A stretch of DNA of 64,000 nt from Streptomyces sp. AP-93 (GTDB lineage: Bacteria; Actinomycetota; Actinomycetes; Streptomycetales; Streptomycetaceae), in contig NZ_JALGBX010000015.1 of the NCBI RefSeq assembly GCF_022808175.1, positions 62,001 through 126,000 of the forward strand. The letters are read 5' to 3'. Positions 51,019 through 62,096 of the stretch are shown one piece after another. A program made the position numbers and the translations under genes. Under the pieces are notes generated by a model. The model worked only from the letters and a program-made list of their open reading frames with translations, was not told where the DNA came from and ran no database searches. Each line of letters opens with the position of its first letter. Within the stretch, counting starts at the first letter, position 1.

Positions 51019-51599
51019 CAGGCGTCTTCCCCGTCCGCGTCCCCGTCCGCGTCCGACTCCTCGTCCCGGGTGGAGACGACGATCGCCTCGCGCTCGTCGA
51101 TGAGACCGGGCGGCGGGGTGATGACGCAGCGCTGCTCTTCGAGGTCGATCTCGGCGACGATCTCCTCGACGAAGGGGATCATCACCTCGGTGCCGTCCGG
51201 CCGCTCGACGATGAACAGGTCCTGCGAGGGCAGGTGGGAGATCTCGGTGATCCGGCCGATCGCGGTGCCGTCCTCGAGGACCACGTCGAGGTCCATCAGC
51301 TGGTGGTCGTAGTACTCGTCGTCCTCGGCCGGCAGCTCCGCCGGGTCCACGTCGGCGATGAGCAGGATGTTGCGCAGCGCCTCGGCGCCGGTGCGGTCCT
51401 TGACCCCGGCGAAGCGCAGCATCAGCCTGCCGCTGTGCACCCGGCCCGTCTCGACCGTCAGGGGTCCCGCCGACGCCGGGTCGGTCCGGAGCACGGCGCC
51501 GGGCCCGAGCCGCAGCTCGGGCTCGTCGGTCCGCACCTCGACGGTGACCTCACCCTTGATCCCGTGGGCGCGGCCGATCCGCGCGACTACCAGCTCCAC
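51018..51599 (-). CDS. rimM: 16S rRNA maturation factor RimM
   Basis: The 193-residue protein has VELVVARIGRAHGIKGEV at the start and a PRC-barrel domain (about 95-175: YYDHQLMDLDVVLEDGTAIG, VMIPFVEEIV). It assists 30S assembly near S19. The GTG at 51599 follows GGGGAG by seven bases and removes a spurious extension. The C-terminus is an acidic repeat (DADGDADGEDA). Confidence 0.93.
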   Translation of the reverse strand: MELVVARIGRAHGIKGEVTVEVRTDEPELRLGPGAVLRTDPASAGPLTVETGRVHSGRLMLRFAGVKDRTGAEALRNILLIADVDPAELPAEDDEYYDHQLMDLDVVLEDGTAIGRITEISHLPSQDLFIVERPDGTEVMIPFVEEIVAEIDLEEQRCVITPPPGLIDEREAIVVSTRDEESDADGDADGEDA

Positions 51600-51763
51600 T
51601 GCTTTTCTCCCCTTTTTGCGGCTAAACCGCCGCCGCTCTCGCGGAGGTGGTACCTCTCCGTCGTGGTTGCTCAATTAATGGTTGCTCTCACCCGTGGGTA
51701 AAAACGACTCGGGCCGGGGGGGCAACCAACGCCCTCCCCGGCCCGAGCCGGCAATTCAACTTC

Positions 51764-52003
51764 TCAGCGGACCTGGTCCACGTCGACGAGGTCGACGCGG
51801 ATCCCCCGGCCGCCGATGGCGCCCACGACGGTACGCAGAGCACGTGCGGTGCGGCCGTTGCGACCGATCACCTTGCCGAGGTCGTCGGGGTGGACCCGAA
51901 CCTCCAGCACCTGCCCGCGGCGCAGGTTGCGCGAGGCGACCTGCACTTCGTCGGGGTTGTCCACGATGCCCTTCACGAGGTGCTCAAGAGCCTCCTCGAG
52001 CAT
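51764..52003 (-). CDS. KH-domain RNA-binding protein (YlqC/KhpA type)
   Basis: The 79-residue protein is a single KH domain with the GxxG-type loop VIGRNGRTARALR and MLEEALEHLVKGIVDNPDEV at the start. It is a small RNA chaperone usually encoded between rpsP and rimM, as here. Confidence 0.93.
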   Translation of the reverse strand: MLEEALEHLVKGIVDNPDEVQVASRNLRRGQVLEVRVHPDDLGKVIGRNGRTARALRTVVGAIGGRGIRVDLVDVDQVR

Positions 52004-52005
52004 GC

Positions 52006-52449
52006 TCAGGCCTCGGTCGACTCGGCGGTCTCGGCCTCAGCCTCGTCCGCCTTCTTGTCGGCCTTCTTCGCCTTCTGGGTAATGGCTTCGCCCTTGCCCT
52101 CGCCGATGCCCTCGAGGGCCTTGGCGAACTCGTCGAAGGAGCGACGCTTGTTCTCCTTCGTCGCCGGCTGCAGCAGCGGCGCGGGGGCCGGGAGGCCCTT
52201 GTGCGCCTGCCAGTCACCGGTGAGCTTCAGGATGGCGAGCACAGCCTCGGTGGGCTGGGCGCCGACCGACAGCCAGTACTGCGCACGCTCGGCGTTGACC
52301 TCGATGCGCGACGGGTTGTACGTCGGGTGGTAGATACCGATCTCTTCGATCGCGCGACCGTCCCGACGGGTACGGGCGTCGGCGACGACGATGCGGTAGT
52401 GCGGCTGGCGAATCTTGCCGAGGCGCTTGAGCTTGATCTTGACTGCCAC
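52006..52449 (-). CDS. rpsP: 30S ribosomal protein S16
   Basis: The 147-residue protein has the S16 core VAVKIKLKRLGKIRQPHYRIVV, IEEIGIYHPTYNP and LSVGAQPTEAV (about 1-80). It is extended by a Lys/Ala/Glu-rich tail typical of actinobacteria. The GTG at 52449 has GGAG upstream. It is the first gene of rpsP-KH-rimM-trmD-rplS. Confidence 0.96.
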   Translation of the reverse strand: MAVKIKLKRLGKIRQPHYRIVVADARTRRDGRAIEEIGIYHPTYNPSRIEVNAERAQYWLSVGAQPTEAVLAILKLTGDWQAHKGLPAPAPLLQPATKENKRRSFDEFAKALEGIGEGKGEAITQKAKKADKKADEAEAETAESTEA

Positions 52450-52652
52450 TGGAGTGGTGTCTCCTGAACTTGACGTGGTTGGGCACATGAGATGCCACGT
52501 GGGGTTGCGGTACTCGGGTGCCCGATGGACGCGTCAGCCGGAGGAGAGAGGGGTCCTATGCGACTGTCGAGTACAGCTGTCCATTGTGCCACACGCCCGC
52601 GGCGCGCTCGGCCGGGAGGTCGCGCCCGCATGGGCCGTGGCCACCCGCCGGG

Positions 52653-53249
52653 TCAGGAGGCCACCGCGATGGCCACTTCCGGGATGCGGAAGGGCTTCAT
52701 GCAGCCTCCGCACACGATCGGGGCCTGGGCCAGCACGGACGGGACCACGCGCACGTTGCGCCCGCAGTCGCAGACCGCCTTGACGCGTACGCCGCCGCCG
52801 GAGGACCCGTGCCGGGCGGCCGGACCGCGGAAGCTGCGCTTGGTGTCGGCGGCCGTGGCGACCGTGTGGGCCTTCAGTGCGCGCTGGAGGCGCTCCATGG
52901 TGGGGCGGTAGCGCTTCTTCGCCTCGGGATTGAGCGAGACCAGGGAGAAGCCGCTGCTCGCGTGCGGCTCGTCGGTGTGGTCCAGCCCCATCTCCTCGGC
53001 GATCGCGAGGAACCTGCGGTTGTGGTAGCGGCCGGCGCGCGAAGTGTCACGCACTCCGCGGGCTGCGGCGATGCCGTGGACTGCCTCGTGCAGCAGTCGC
53101 TCGAAGGAGAGTTCGGCGCCGCAGGCGGACGAGGACTCTCCGATCAGGGACTCGGGCGCGGCAAGGTCAGGCAGCTCGGGGTGGTACCGCTGAATATCGG
53201 CCCACGCCTGCGCCAGCTCTGCGGCGAGAACAGGTGGTGTCGTGCTCAC
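52653..53249 (-). CDS. SprT-like zinc-dependent protein
   Basis: The 198-residue protein has LLHEAVHGIAAARGVRD with an HExxH zinc/protease motif, a downstream His in SRAGRYHNRRFLAIA, and a C-terminal zinc ribbon (CDCGRNVRV...CGGCMKPF). This layout is seen in SprT-like peptidases. Substrate unknown. The GTG at 53249 is tentative, as its ribosome site is weak. The gene is separated from rpsP by about 200 bases without any gene. Confidence 0.7.
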   Translation of the reverse strand: MSTTPPVLAAELAQAWADIQRYHPELPDLAAPESLIGESSSACGAELSFERLLHEAVHGIAAARGVRDTSRAGRYHNRRFLAIAEEMGLDHTDEPHASSGFSLVSLNPEAKKRYRPTMERLQRALKAHTVATAADTKRSFRGPAARHGSSGGGVRVKAVCDCGRNVRVVPSVLAQAPIVCGGCMKPFRIPEVAIAVAS

Positions 53250-53405
53250 GTCGTGACAACGAGCCGGGGTGCCCCGGTGTTCCGATTCCGGGCCATTCCA
53301 AATTTTTTGCACGTACCAGTCAGTTCAGTCTCATGCGTCCCGACGAGGACGGGTGCGCATATCTCAGGATGAGTCGGTACGTAGTGAGGGCTACCGGCTG
53401 ACACT

Positions 53406-53439
53406 GCCCCGGCGTGCGGCGGGTGCCGCACGCCGGGGC
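53406..53439 (-). terminator. Terminator after proS
   Basis: GCCCCGGCGTGCGGC and its exact complement form a 15-bp stem around a GGGT loop, starting 24 bases after the proS stop. Confidence 0.85.
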
Positions 53440-53462
53440 GTGAGAGCCGTCAGCCGGACCGG

Positions 53463-54875
53463 CTAGTACGAGCGCGCGACGATCGCGAGGTTGCCGGGGG
53501 CGTCGTCCGCCTGCGGCACCGATCCGTCCTCGGCGATCAGGCAGCGTACGGAGACGGCCTGCTCGGCGAGCTTCGCCTCGCCCTCGGGGCCGAGGTCGGC
53601 CCACGGGATCCGCGCCCAGCCACCGGCGATGGCGGCCTCGGCGGCCTCCTCGATGGTCGAGACGTCGGACGTACGGGAGATGCGGCGCTCGCGGGACTCG
53701 CGCAGCAGCTGTTCCTGGTCCTCCTCCAGCACCTTGGGCAGCAGGGCGGCGAGGTCGGAGATCTGCACGGCCTCCTTGCCGCCCGGGATCCGGCGGGCCA
53801 GCATCGCGGTGCCGGCCTCCAGGTCGCGGGGGCCGATCTCGACGCGGACCGGTACGCCCTTGAGCTCCCAGTCCACGGCGCGGCGGCCGAAGGGGGTGTC
53901 GACGCGGTCGTCGACGAACACCCGCAGGCCCGCGGCCTTGAGCTGGGCGCCCAGCTCGCGGACCGCTCCGACGGCCTCGTCGCCCTTGATCGCCATGACG
54001 ACGACCTGGACGTGCGCGAGGCGCGGCGGGACCCGCAGGCCGTTGTCGTCGCCGTGCGACATGATCAGGCCGCCGACCATGCGGGTGGAGACGCCCCACG
54101 AGGTCTGCCAGACGAGCTCCTGCTTGCCCTCCTTCGACAGGTACTGCGTGTTGAAGGCCTTGGCGAAGTTGGTGCCGAGCTCGTGGCTGGTGCCGAGCTG
54201 CAGGGCCTTGCCGTCGCCCATCATGCCCTCGAGGGTGAGGGTGTTGATGGCGCCGGCGAAGCGCTCCTTGGCGGTCTTGCGGCCGAGCACGACGTCGATG
54301 CCGAGCACGTTGGTCATGAAGTCGCCGTACACGTCCGTGTGGATGCGGGCGGCGTAGTCGCGGGCGTCCTCGTACGTGACGTGGGCCGTGTGGCCCTCCT
54401 GCCAGAGGAACTCGCTCGTACGGAGGAACACGCGCGGGCGCATCTCCCAGCGGACCACGTTCGCCCACTGGTTGATCAGCAGGGGCAGGTCGCGGTAGCT
54501 CTGGACCCACTTGGAGAAGTACTCGTTGACGATCGTCTCGGAGGTGGGGCGGACGACGACCGGCTCGTCGAGCTCCTTGCCGCCGCCGTGCGTGACGACC
54601 GCGAGCTCGGGGGCGAAGCCCTCGACGTGCTCCGCTTCCCGCGTCAGGTAGGACTGCGGGATGAACAGCGGGAAGTACGCGTTCTGGGCGCCCGCGTCCT
54701 TGATGCGCGCGTCCATCTCCTGCTGCATCCGCTCCCACAGCCCGTAGCCGTACGGTCGGATGACCATGGTGCCGCGTACCGGACCGTTGTCGGCCAGCTC
54801 GGCCTTGTTGATCAGATCCTGGTACCAGCGGGGGAAATCCTCCGCCTGAGGGGTGAGAACGGGTGCCTTTGCCAT
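53463..54875 (-). CDS. proS: Prolyl-tRNA synthetase, archaeal/eukaryal type
   Basis: This 470-residue class II synthetase lacks the bacterial INS editing insertion. Motif 2 is in RWEMRPRVFLRTSEFLWQEGH and motif 3 in SHGDDNGLRVPPRLAHVQVV. It ends in the C-terminal Tyr (ARSY) characteristic of archaeal/eukaryal enzymes. It charges tRNA-Pro with proline. Streptomyces are reported to carry a bacterial-type ProRS elsewhere, so this may be a second enzyme with different inhibitor sensitivity or a housekeeping form (inference). ATG at 54875; terminator follows. Confidence 0.93.
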   Translation of the reverse strand: MAKAPVLTPQAEDFPRWYQDLINKAELADNGPVRGTMVIRPYGYGLWERMQQEMDARIKDAGAQNAYFPLFIPQSYLTREAEHVEGFAPELAVVTHGGGKELDEPVVVRPTSETIVNEYFSKWVQSYRDLPLLINQWANVVRWEMRPRVFLRTSEFLWQEGHTAHVTYEDARDYAARIHTDVYGDFMTNVLGIDVVLGRKTAKERFAGAINTLTLEGMMGDGKALQLGTSHELGTNFAKAFNTQYLSKEGKQELVWQTSWGVSTRMVGGLIMSHGDDNGLRVPPRLAHVQVVVMAIKGDEAVGAVRELGAQLKAAGLRVFVDDRVDTPFGRRAVDWELKGVPVRVEIGPRDLEAGTAMLARRIPGGKEAVQISDLAALLPKVLEEDQEQLLRESRERRISRTSDVSTIEEAAEAAIAGGWARIPWADLGPEGEAKLAEQAVSVRCLIAEDGSVPQADDAPGNLAIVARSY

Positions 54876-55017
54876 GGCGCGAATGGTACGGCGCCCGGAG
54901 CGGCGAACGTGAATCGGGTGCGAATCGGGTGGCGCGCTCCTCTGGACGCGCGGGCGAATCGGGAGTTCTCTGGCAACGGGGGCATGGGGGCGACACGGAA
55001 TCAGGAGCGCTCTTTCG

Positions 55018-55695
55018 ATGACACCGACGCCGACGGCGACGCTGGTCGCGCGGGACTGGGCGGAGATCCAGGAACGGATGCTGGTACCGCTGTACGAGGC
55101 GGTCTACGACCGGCTGGAGGTCGGGCCGGGCGACCGGCTGCTGGGCCTCGACTGCGGGGCCGGGCTGGCCCTTCTGCTGGCCTCGGGCCGGGGAGCCCTG
55201 GCCACGGGTGTGGAGACGGATCCGGCACGCCGGACACTGGCCCGGGAGCGCCTCCTGGAGGTGCTCGCGGCCCCGCCCGCGCCCGCGGTGCCCTACGACG
55301 TCCTGCTGGCCTTCTCGCCCACCCCGGGCGCCCTGGCCGCGGCCCTGCCGGCGCTGCGCAGGCCCGGCGGCGCGGTGGTGCTGGCCGACTGGGGTCCGGC
55401 GGAGCGGTGCACGGTGCCCTCCGTCCTGGGCGGCGGGCCGGCGGCGCGGGACCTGGACGCGATGGCGGCCGCGGCCGGGCTGGTACCGGACGGGTCGGGG
55501 CGGGTGTTCTGCCCGTTCGGGTACGCCGACGTGGACAGCGCGGTGCGCGGGCTGCTGTCGACCGGGCTGTACGAGTGCTCGGACCCGGTGCAGGTGGAGA
55601 AGGAACTCGCGGAGGCGCTTCACCCGTACGAGCGGGGTGACGGGGCCGTCTGGCTGCCGAACATCTTCCGGTACGTCATCGCCCGTACGGCGTAA
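55018..55695 (+). CDS. SAM-dependent methyltransferase
   Basis: The 225-residue protein has the SAM motif I GDRLLGLDCGAGLALLLA, acidic strand 2 ATGVETDPARR and LRRPGGAVVLADWG. It resembles class I methyltransferases; the substrate is not evident. It lies divergent from proS and convergent with ftsH, with which it shares a terminator. Confidence 0.82.
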   Translation: MTPTPTATLVARDWAEIQERMLVPLYEAVYDRLEVGPGDRLLGLDCGAGLALLLASGRGALATGVETDPARRTLARERLLEVLAAPPAPAVPYDVLLAFSPTPGALAAALPALRRPGGAVVLADWGPAERCTVPSVLGGGPAARDLDAMAAAAGLVPDGSGRVFCPFGYADVDSAVRGLLSTGLYECSDPVQVEKELAEALHPYERGDGAVWLPNIFRYVIARTA

Positions 55696-55709
55696 CCGGC
55701 GTGACCGTC

Positions 55710-55742
55710 GCCGTGCGGGGCCGCCGACCGGCCCCGCACGGC
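55710..55742. terminator. Bidirectional terminator between methyltransferase and ftsH
   Basis: GCCGTGCGGGGCC pairs perfectly with GGCCCCGCACGGC around a 7-base loop between the two convergent genes. Confidence 0.85.
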
Positions 55743-55744
55743 GC

Positions 55745-57667
<1,923 letters not shown>

Positions 57668-57747
57668 GTGGCCTCCTTCTGCCGTCCTCCCGGCCGACCA
57701 TAAGCGACAAACCGGGCCGTCGCCCCTGGCGGCGGGCCACACGGCGA

Positions 57748-57777
57748 AGCCCCGGCCGGAGTGGTCCGGCCGGGGCT
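57748..57777 (-). terminator. Terminator after ffh
   Basis: AGCCCCGGCCGGA pairs with TCCGGCCGGGGCT around a GTGG loop, starting 18 bases after the ffh stop. Confidence 0.85.
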
Positions 57778-57794
57778 CGCGTGGCTCCGTACTG

Positions 57795-59369
57795 CTACTT
57801 CATGAACTTCTTGAACTCGTCCGGCAGGTCGAAGTCCTGACCCGGCTGGGCGCCCCCCGTGGGCAGGCCGAACGGATTGCCTCCGGCGGCGGGCTCGATC
57901 GCCTCCGGACCCGCCTCGCGGCGCGCCGCGGCCGCGGCCTCTTCTTCCTTGCGCTTCATCGGGTTGCCGCTCTTGCGCTTGCCCTTGGCCTGCTTGACCT
58001 GCTTCTTCTGCCGGCCGGGGCCGCCGCCCATCCCGGGGATGCCGGGCATGCCCGGCATGCCGCCGCCCTGGGCCATGCGGGACATCATCTTGCGGGCCTC
58101 GAAGAACCGCTCGACCAGCGACTTGACGGCGCTGACCTCGGTGCCGGAGCCCTTGGCGATGCGGGCGCGGCGCGAGCCGTTGATGAGGTGCGGGTCCTGG
58201 CGCTCGGCCGGGGTCATCGACTTGATGATCGCGGCGGTGCGGTCCACGTCGCGCTCGTCGATGTTGTTGATCTGGTCCTTGATCTGCCCCATGCCGGGGA
58301 GCATGCCGAGCAGCTTGGAGATGGAGCCCATCTTGCGGACCTGCTCCATCTGGGCCAGGAAGTCGTCGAGCGTGAACTCCTTGGGGCCCTTCTGCAGCTT
58401 GGCCGCCATCTTCTCGGCTTCGGCCTGGCTGAAGGTCTTCTCGGCCTGCTCGATCAGGGTGAGCATGTCACCCATGTCGAGGATCCGGCCCGCCATGCGG
58501 TCCGGGTGGAAGGCGTCGAACTCGTCGAGCTTCTCGCCGTTCGAGGCGAAGATGATCTGCTTGCCGGTGACGTGCGCGATGGAGAGCGCGGCACCGCCTC
58601 GCGCGTCGCCGTCGAGCTTGGAGAGCACGACGCCGTCGAAGCCGACGCCGTCGCGGAAGGCCTCGGCGGTGTTGACCGCGTCCTGGCCGATCATGGCGTC
58701 GACGACGAAGAGGATCTCGTCCGGGCTGACGGCGTCGCGGATGTCCGCGGCCTGCTGCATCAGCTCCTGGTCGATGCCGAGGCGGCCGGCGGTGTCGACG
58801 ATCACGACGTCGTACTGCTTGGTGCGCGCGTACTCGATGGAGTCCTTGGCGACCTGGACCGGGTCGCCGACGCCGTTGCCCGGCGCGGGCGCGTAGACGG
58901 CCACGCCGGCCCGCTCGGCCACGACCGAGAGCTGGTTGACGGCGTTGGGGCGCTGGAGGTCGCAGGCGACGAGGAGCGGGGTGTGGCCCTGCCCCTTCAG
59001 CCACAGGCCGAGCTTTCCGGCGAGGGTGGTCTTACCGGCACCCTGGAGGCCGGCGAGCATGATCACGGTGGGCGCGGTCTTGGCGAAGCGCAGCCGCCGG
59101 GTCTCGCCGCCGAGGATGGAGACCAGCTCGTCGTTGACGATCTTGAGGACCTGCTGACCCGGGTTCAGGGCCTTGGAGACCTCTTCGCCGCGGGCGCGCT
59201 CCTTGACGTTCGCGATGAAGGAGCGGACGACGGGGAGGGCGACGTCGGCCTCGAGGAGGGCGATACGGATTTCCCGCGCCGCAGCGTCGATGTCCTGCTC
59301 GGAGAGGCGGCCTTTGCCCCGGAGGGACTTGAAGGTCGCGCTGAGGCGGTCGGAAAGCGTATCGAACAC
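57795..59369 (-). CDS. ffh: Signal recognition particle GTPase Ffh
   Basis: The 524-residue protein has an N-domain, a G-domain with G1 GLQGAGKTT, DTAGRL and SKLDGDARGG, and a Met-rich M-domain (about 300-450) that binds signal peptides and 4.5S RNA. A Lys/Gly/Met-rich tail (MPGMPGIPGMGGG) follows. The GTG start at 59369 gives the usual FDTLSDRL beginning. It targets nascent membrane proteins to the translocon. Confidence 0.95.
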   Translation of the reverse strand: MFDTLSDRLSATFKSLRGKGRLSEQDIDAAAREIRIALLEADVALPVVRSFIANVKERARGEEVSKALNPGQQVLKIVNDELVSILGGETRRLRFAKTAPTVIMLAGLQGAGKTTLAGKLGLWLKGQGHTPLLVACDLQRPNAVNQLSVVAERAGVAVYAPAPGNGVGDPVQVAKDSIEYARTKQYDVVIVDTAGRLGIDQELMQQAADIRDAVSPDEILFVVDAMIGQDAVNTAEAFRDGVGFDGVVLSKLDGDARGGAALSIAHVTGKQIIFASNGEKLDEFDAFHPDRMAGRILDMGDMLTLIEQAEKTFSQAEAEKMAAKLQKGPKEFTLDDFLAQMEQVRKMGSISKLLGMLPGMGQIKDQINNIDERDVDRTAAIIKSMTPAERQDPHLINGSRRARIAKGSGTEVSAVKSLVERFFEARKMMSRMAQGGGMPGMPGIPGMGGGPGRQKKQVKQAKGKRKSGNPMKRKEEEAAAAARREAGPEAIEPAAGGNPFGLPTGGAQPGQDFDLPDEFKKFMK

Positions 59370-59456
59370 GGTGGTCGCGATTCCTCGGGTCAGGGGGCGT
59401 GTGGTCGTCCCCAGGGTATCGGGCCGCGCCACCCCCCTGGCCCTGCGGGCGGCAAT

Positions 59457-59637
59457 CCCCTACCCGCCCTTCGCCCGTTCCCTGGGGCTCCGCCCCAGAC
59501 CCCGCGCCTCAAACGCCGGCGAGGCTGGAATTTCCCCGGCGGGGGCTGGATGGCGCGTAGCGCCATTTCAGCCCGTCCGGCGTTTGAGGACCGGGTCCGG
59601 GCGGAGCCCGGGGAACGGGCGAGGGGCGGGTAGGGGA
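59457..59637. repeat. Long inverted-repeat element (intergenic hairpin)
   Basis: TCCCCTACCCGCCC at the left is complementary to GGGCGGGTAGGGGA at the right, and the complementarity extends inward (CCCGTTCCC with GGGAACGGG, CCTCAAACGCCGG with CCGGCGTTTGAGG) over about 64 bases per arm, with a loop near 59521-59572. It shares units with the repeat at 29421-29563. It lies between glnD (downstream end) and ffh (upstream), where it may terminate glnD transcription. Confidence 0.75.
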
Positions 59638-59655
59638 CAGCCCCCGCAGGGCCCC

Positions 59656-62079
59656 CTACGCCAGGGCCGCCTGGACCGAGTCGGCCAGGACCGTCGCCGC
59701 GGACGCAGTCAGGGGTTTGCCGTCCGCGTCGACCACGTACACCGTGTCCACCGCGTTCGCGCCCAGCGTGGAGACGTGCGCGCTGCGGACCCTGACCCCG
59801 GAGGACTCCAGCGCGCGCCCGATCCGGTGCAGCAGCCCGACCGCGTCCGGCGCCCGCACCTCCAGGACCGTGGCGAGGGAGGAGACCTCGGGCACCACCG
59901 TGACCCGGGGCGGCGGCGGGACCACCCCGCGCCGGCGCGGGTACGCCGCCTCGCGGTCCGCCAGCTTCGACGGGACGTCCAGCGAGCCGTCCAGGGCCCG
60001 CACCAGATCGGTGCGCAGCCGCGCTGCCTCCGGCAGGGAGCCGTACTCCGCCGCCACCCGCCAGCGCAGCACCAGTACCTCGCCCAGCCGGTCCGGGAGC
60101 TCCATCGAGCGCAGGTCGGCCGCCCGCACGGTGAGCCGGTGCAGGGCCAGTACGCCGGCCACCGCGGGCAGTACTCCCGGCTGGTCGGGAACGGCCACCA
60201 CCAGTTCCACGCCGACCGCGTCCTCCTCCTGCCGGGCGTGCAGGGCCAGGACCGGCTCTCCGGTGCGCAGCGCCTCCACCGCCAGGCGCTCCTGCTCCGT
60301 GGTCGGGATCTCCAGCTCCGTCACGGCCGGGGCGGCCCCGCGCAGCACTGCGGCGACCCGGGCGACCAGGTCGGCCACGAGCGAGCCGCGCCACGCGCTC
60401 CACGCCGCCGGGCCGGTGGCCAGCGCGTCGGCCTCCGTCAGGGCGTGCAGGATCTCCAGCGTGCCGGGCGAACCGACCGCCTCGGCGACCGCCTTGACCG
60501 TCGCCGGGTCGTCCAGGTCCCGCCGCGTGGCGGTGTCGATCAGCAGCAGGTGGTGGCGTACGAGCACGCCCAGGACGGCGACGTCCTCCGCGTCGAAGCC
60601 CACTCGCAGCGCCATGTCGCGCGCGATCGTCTCGCCGGCCACCGAGTGGTCGCCGGGCCAGCCCTTGCCGATGTCGTGCAGCAGCGCCGCCATCAGGAGG
60701 AGGTCGGGGCGGCCCACCCGGCGGGTCAGCTCGGAGGCCCGTACGGCCGTCTCCACCAGGTGGCGGTCCACGGTCCAGGTGTGCACCGGGTTGCGCTGCG
60801 GCCGGCACCGCACCCGCTCCCAGTCGGGCAGCAGCTTCGTGATGATCCCCTCGGCCTCCAGCGCCTCCCACACGGCCACCGTCGGCTCCCCCGCGCCCAG
60901 CAGGGTCAGCAGCTGCTCGCGGGCCTCGGCCGGCCAGGGCACCGGCAGCGGCTTCGCCTGCGCCGCGAGCCTGCGTACGGCGTGCAGCGAGACGGGCAGT
61001 CCGGCCTGGGCGGCGGCCGCGCCGAAGCGCAGGGGCAGCACGTGGTCCCGGTCGGGCCGCGCGGCCAGGGCCAGTACGGCCTCGCCGTCGGACTCGACGA
61101 CGCCTTCGGCGAGCGGCGCCCGCTCCGGTACGGGGCTGCGGGTGCCGAGCAGACCGCGCAGCCGGGGCCGGGCGGACCGCGCCCGGAGCACGCGCCCGAC
61201 CTCGCGCCAGGTCACGTCACCGGCGTACGAGACCACCCGCGCGGCCTCGTACACCTCCCTGAGCAGGGCGTCGGCGTCGAGCAGACCGAGCTGCGCCGCA
61301 ACCGGGGTCTGTTCCTGGAGGGAGAGCCGCTCGGTGGCGCGGCCGGTCACCAGGTGCAGCGCGTCCCGGGCGTCGAGCAGCCGGCGCCGGGCTTCGGCGA
61401 GGCCCTCGCGCGGGGCGTCGGCCAGCCAGGACGCGGCGACGGCCCGCAGCGCGGTGACGTCGCGCAGTCCCCCGCGGGCCTCCTTGAGGTCGGGTTCCAG
61501 CAGGAAGCGGAGCTCACCGGCCCGCTCGGCCCGCTCGCGGCACAGGGAGTGCAGCTGCGGCAGCCGCTTCGCGGCGTGGTTGCGCCAGTCCGCCAGGACG
61601 GAGGTGCGCAGTCCCGCGAGGAGCCCGGCGTCGCCCGCGACGGGCCGGGCGTCGAGCAGTCCGAGGTGCACCTTGAGGTCTTCGGCGGCTGTTTTGCGGG
61701 CTTCGCCGGGGGTGCGCACCGAGTGGTCGAGGGCGAGGCCGAGGTCCCAGACGGGGTACCAGAGCCGGTCGGCCAGGGCGGCCAGCGCCCGCGGTTCGGC
61801 TTTGCCGTCGTGGAGCAGGACCAGGTCCAGGTCGCTGCGGGGGGAGAGTTCGGCGCGGCCGTAGCCGCCGACGGCCACGAGCGCGGCGCCCCGCACGCCC
61901 GTCTCCCGTACGGCGGTGGCGAACAGCGCCTTCAGCCAGTCGTCGGTCAGGGCCGCCAGGGCGGAACGCCGGGAAGGCCCGGACCGCGACTCCTCCTGGA
62001 GGAGTCGCAGCCGGGCCGCGGCGTACCCGCTGGGTCCCGAGTCGGGCGTGCTGTCCGTTGTCTCTTCGACGCTCGTCAC
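59656..62079 (-). CDS. glnD: PII nucleotidyltransferase/hydrolase GlnD
   Basis: The 807-residue protein has an N-terminal nucleotidyltransferase domain (VAVGGYGRAELSPRSDLDLVLL), a central HD domain (LLHDIGKGWPGDHSVAG) and two C-terminal ACT domains (VAVPDQPGVLPAVAGVL, VRAPDAVGLLHRIGRAL). In S. coelicolor GlnD modifies GlnK Tyr51 by adenylylation, unlike enteric uridylylation. It is the last gene of amtB-glnK-glnD; a spacer of about 17 bases follows glnK. Confidence 0.95.
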   Translation of the reverse strand: MTSVEETTDSTPDSGPSGYAAARLRLLQEESRSGPSRRSALAALTDDWLKALFATAVRETGVRGAALVAVGGYGRAELSPRSDLDLVLLHDGKAEPRALAALADRLWYPVWDLGLALDHSVRTPGEARKTAAEDLKVHLGLLDARPVAGDAGLLAGLRTSVLADWRNHAAKRLPQLHSLCRERAERAGELRFLLEPDLKEARGGLRDVTALRAVAASWLADAPREGLAEARRRLLDARDALHLVTGRATERLSLQEQTPVAAQLGLLDADALLREVYEAARVVSYAGDVTWREVGRVLRARSARPRLRGLLGTRSPVPERAPLAEGVVESDGEAVLALAARPDRDHVLPLRFGAAAAQAGLPVSLHAVRRLAAQAKPLPVPWPAEAREQLLTLLGAGEPTVAVWEALEAEGIITKLLPDWERVRCRPQRNPVHTWTVDRHLVETAVRASELTRRVGRPDLLLMAALLHDIGKGWPGDHSVAGETIARDMALRVGFDAEDVAVLGVLVRHHLLLIDTATRRDLDDPATVKAVAEAVGSPGTLEILHALTEADALATGPAAWSAWRGSLVADLVARVAAVLRGAAPAVTELEIPTTEQERLAVEALRTGEPVLALHARQEEDAVGVELVVAVPDQPGVLPAVAGVLALHRLTVRAADLRSMELPDRLGEVLVLRWRVAAEYGSLPEAARLRTDLVRALDGSLDVPSKLADREAAYPRRRGVVPPPPRVTVVPEVSSLATVLEVRAPDAVGLLHRIGRALESSGVRVRSAHVSTLGANAVDTVYVVDADGKPLTASAATVLADSVQAALA

Positions 62080-62096
62080 CCAGGGGTTCCCATCAC

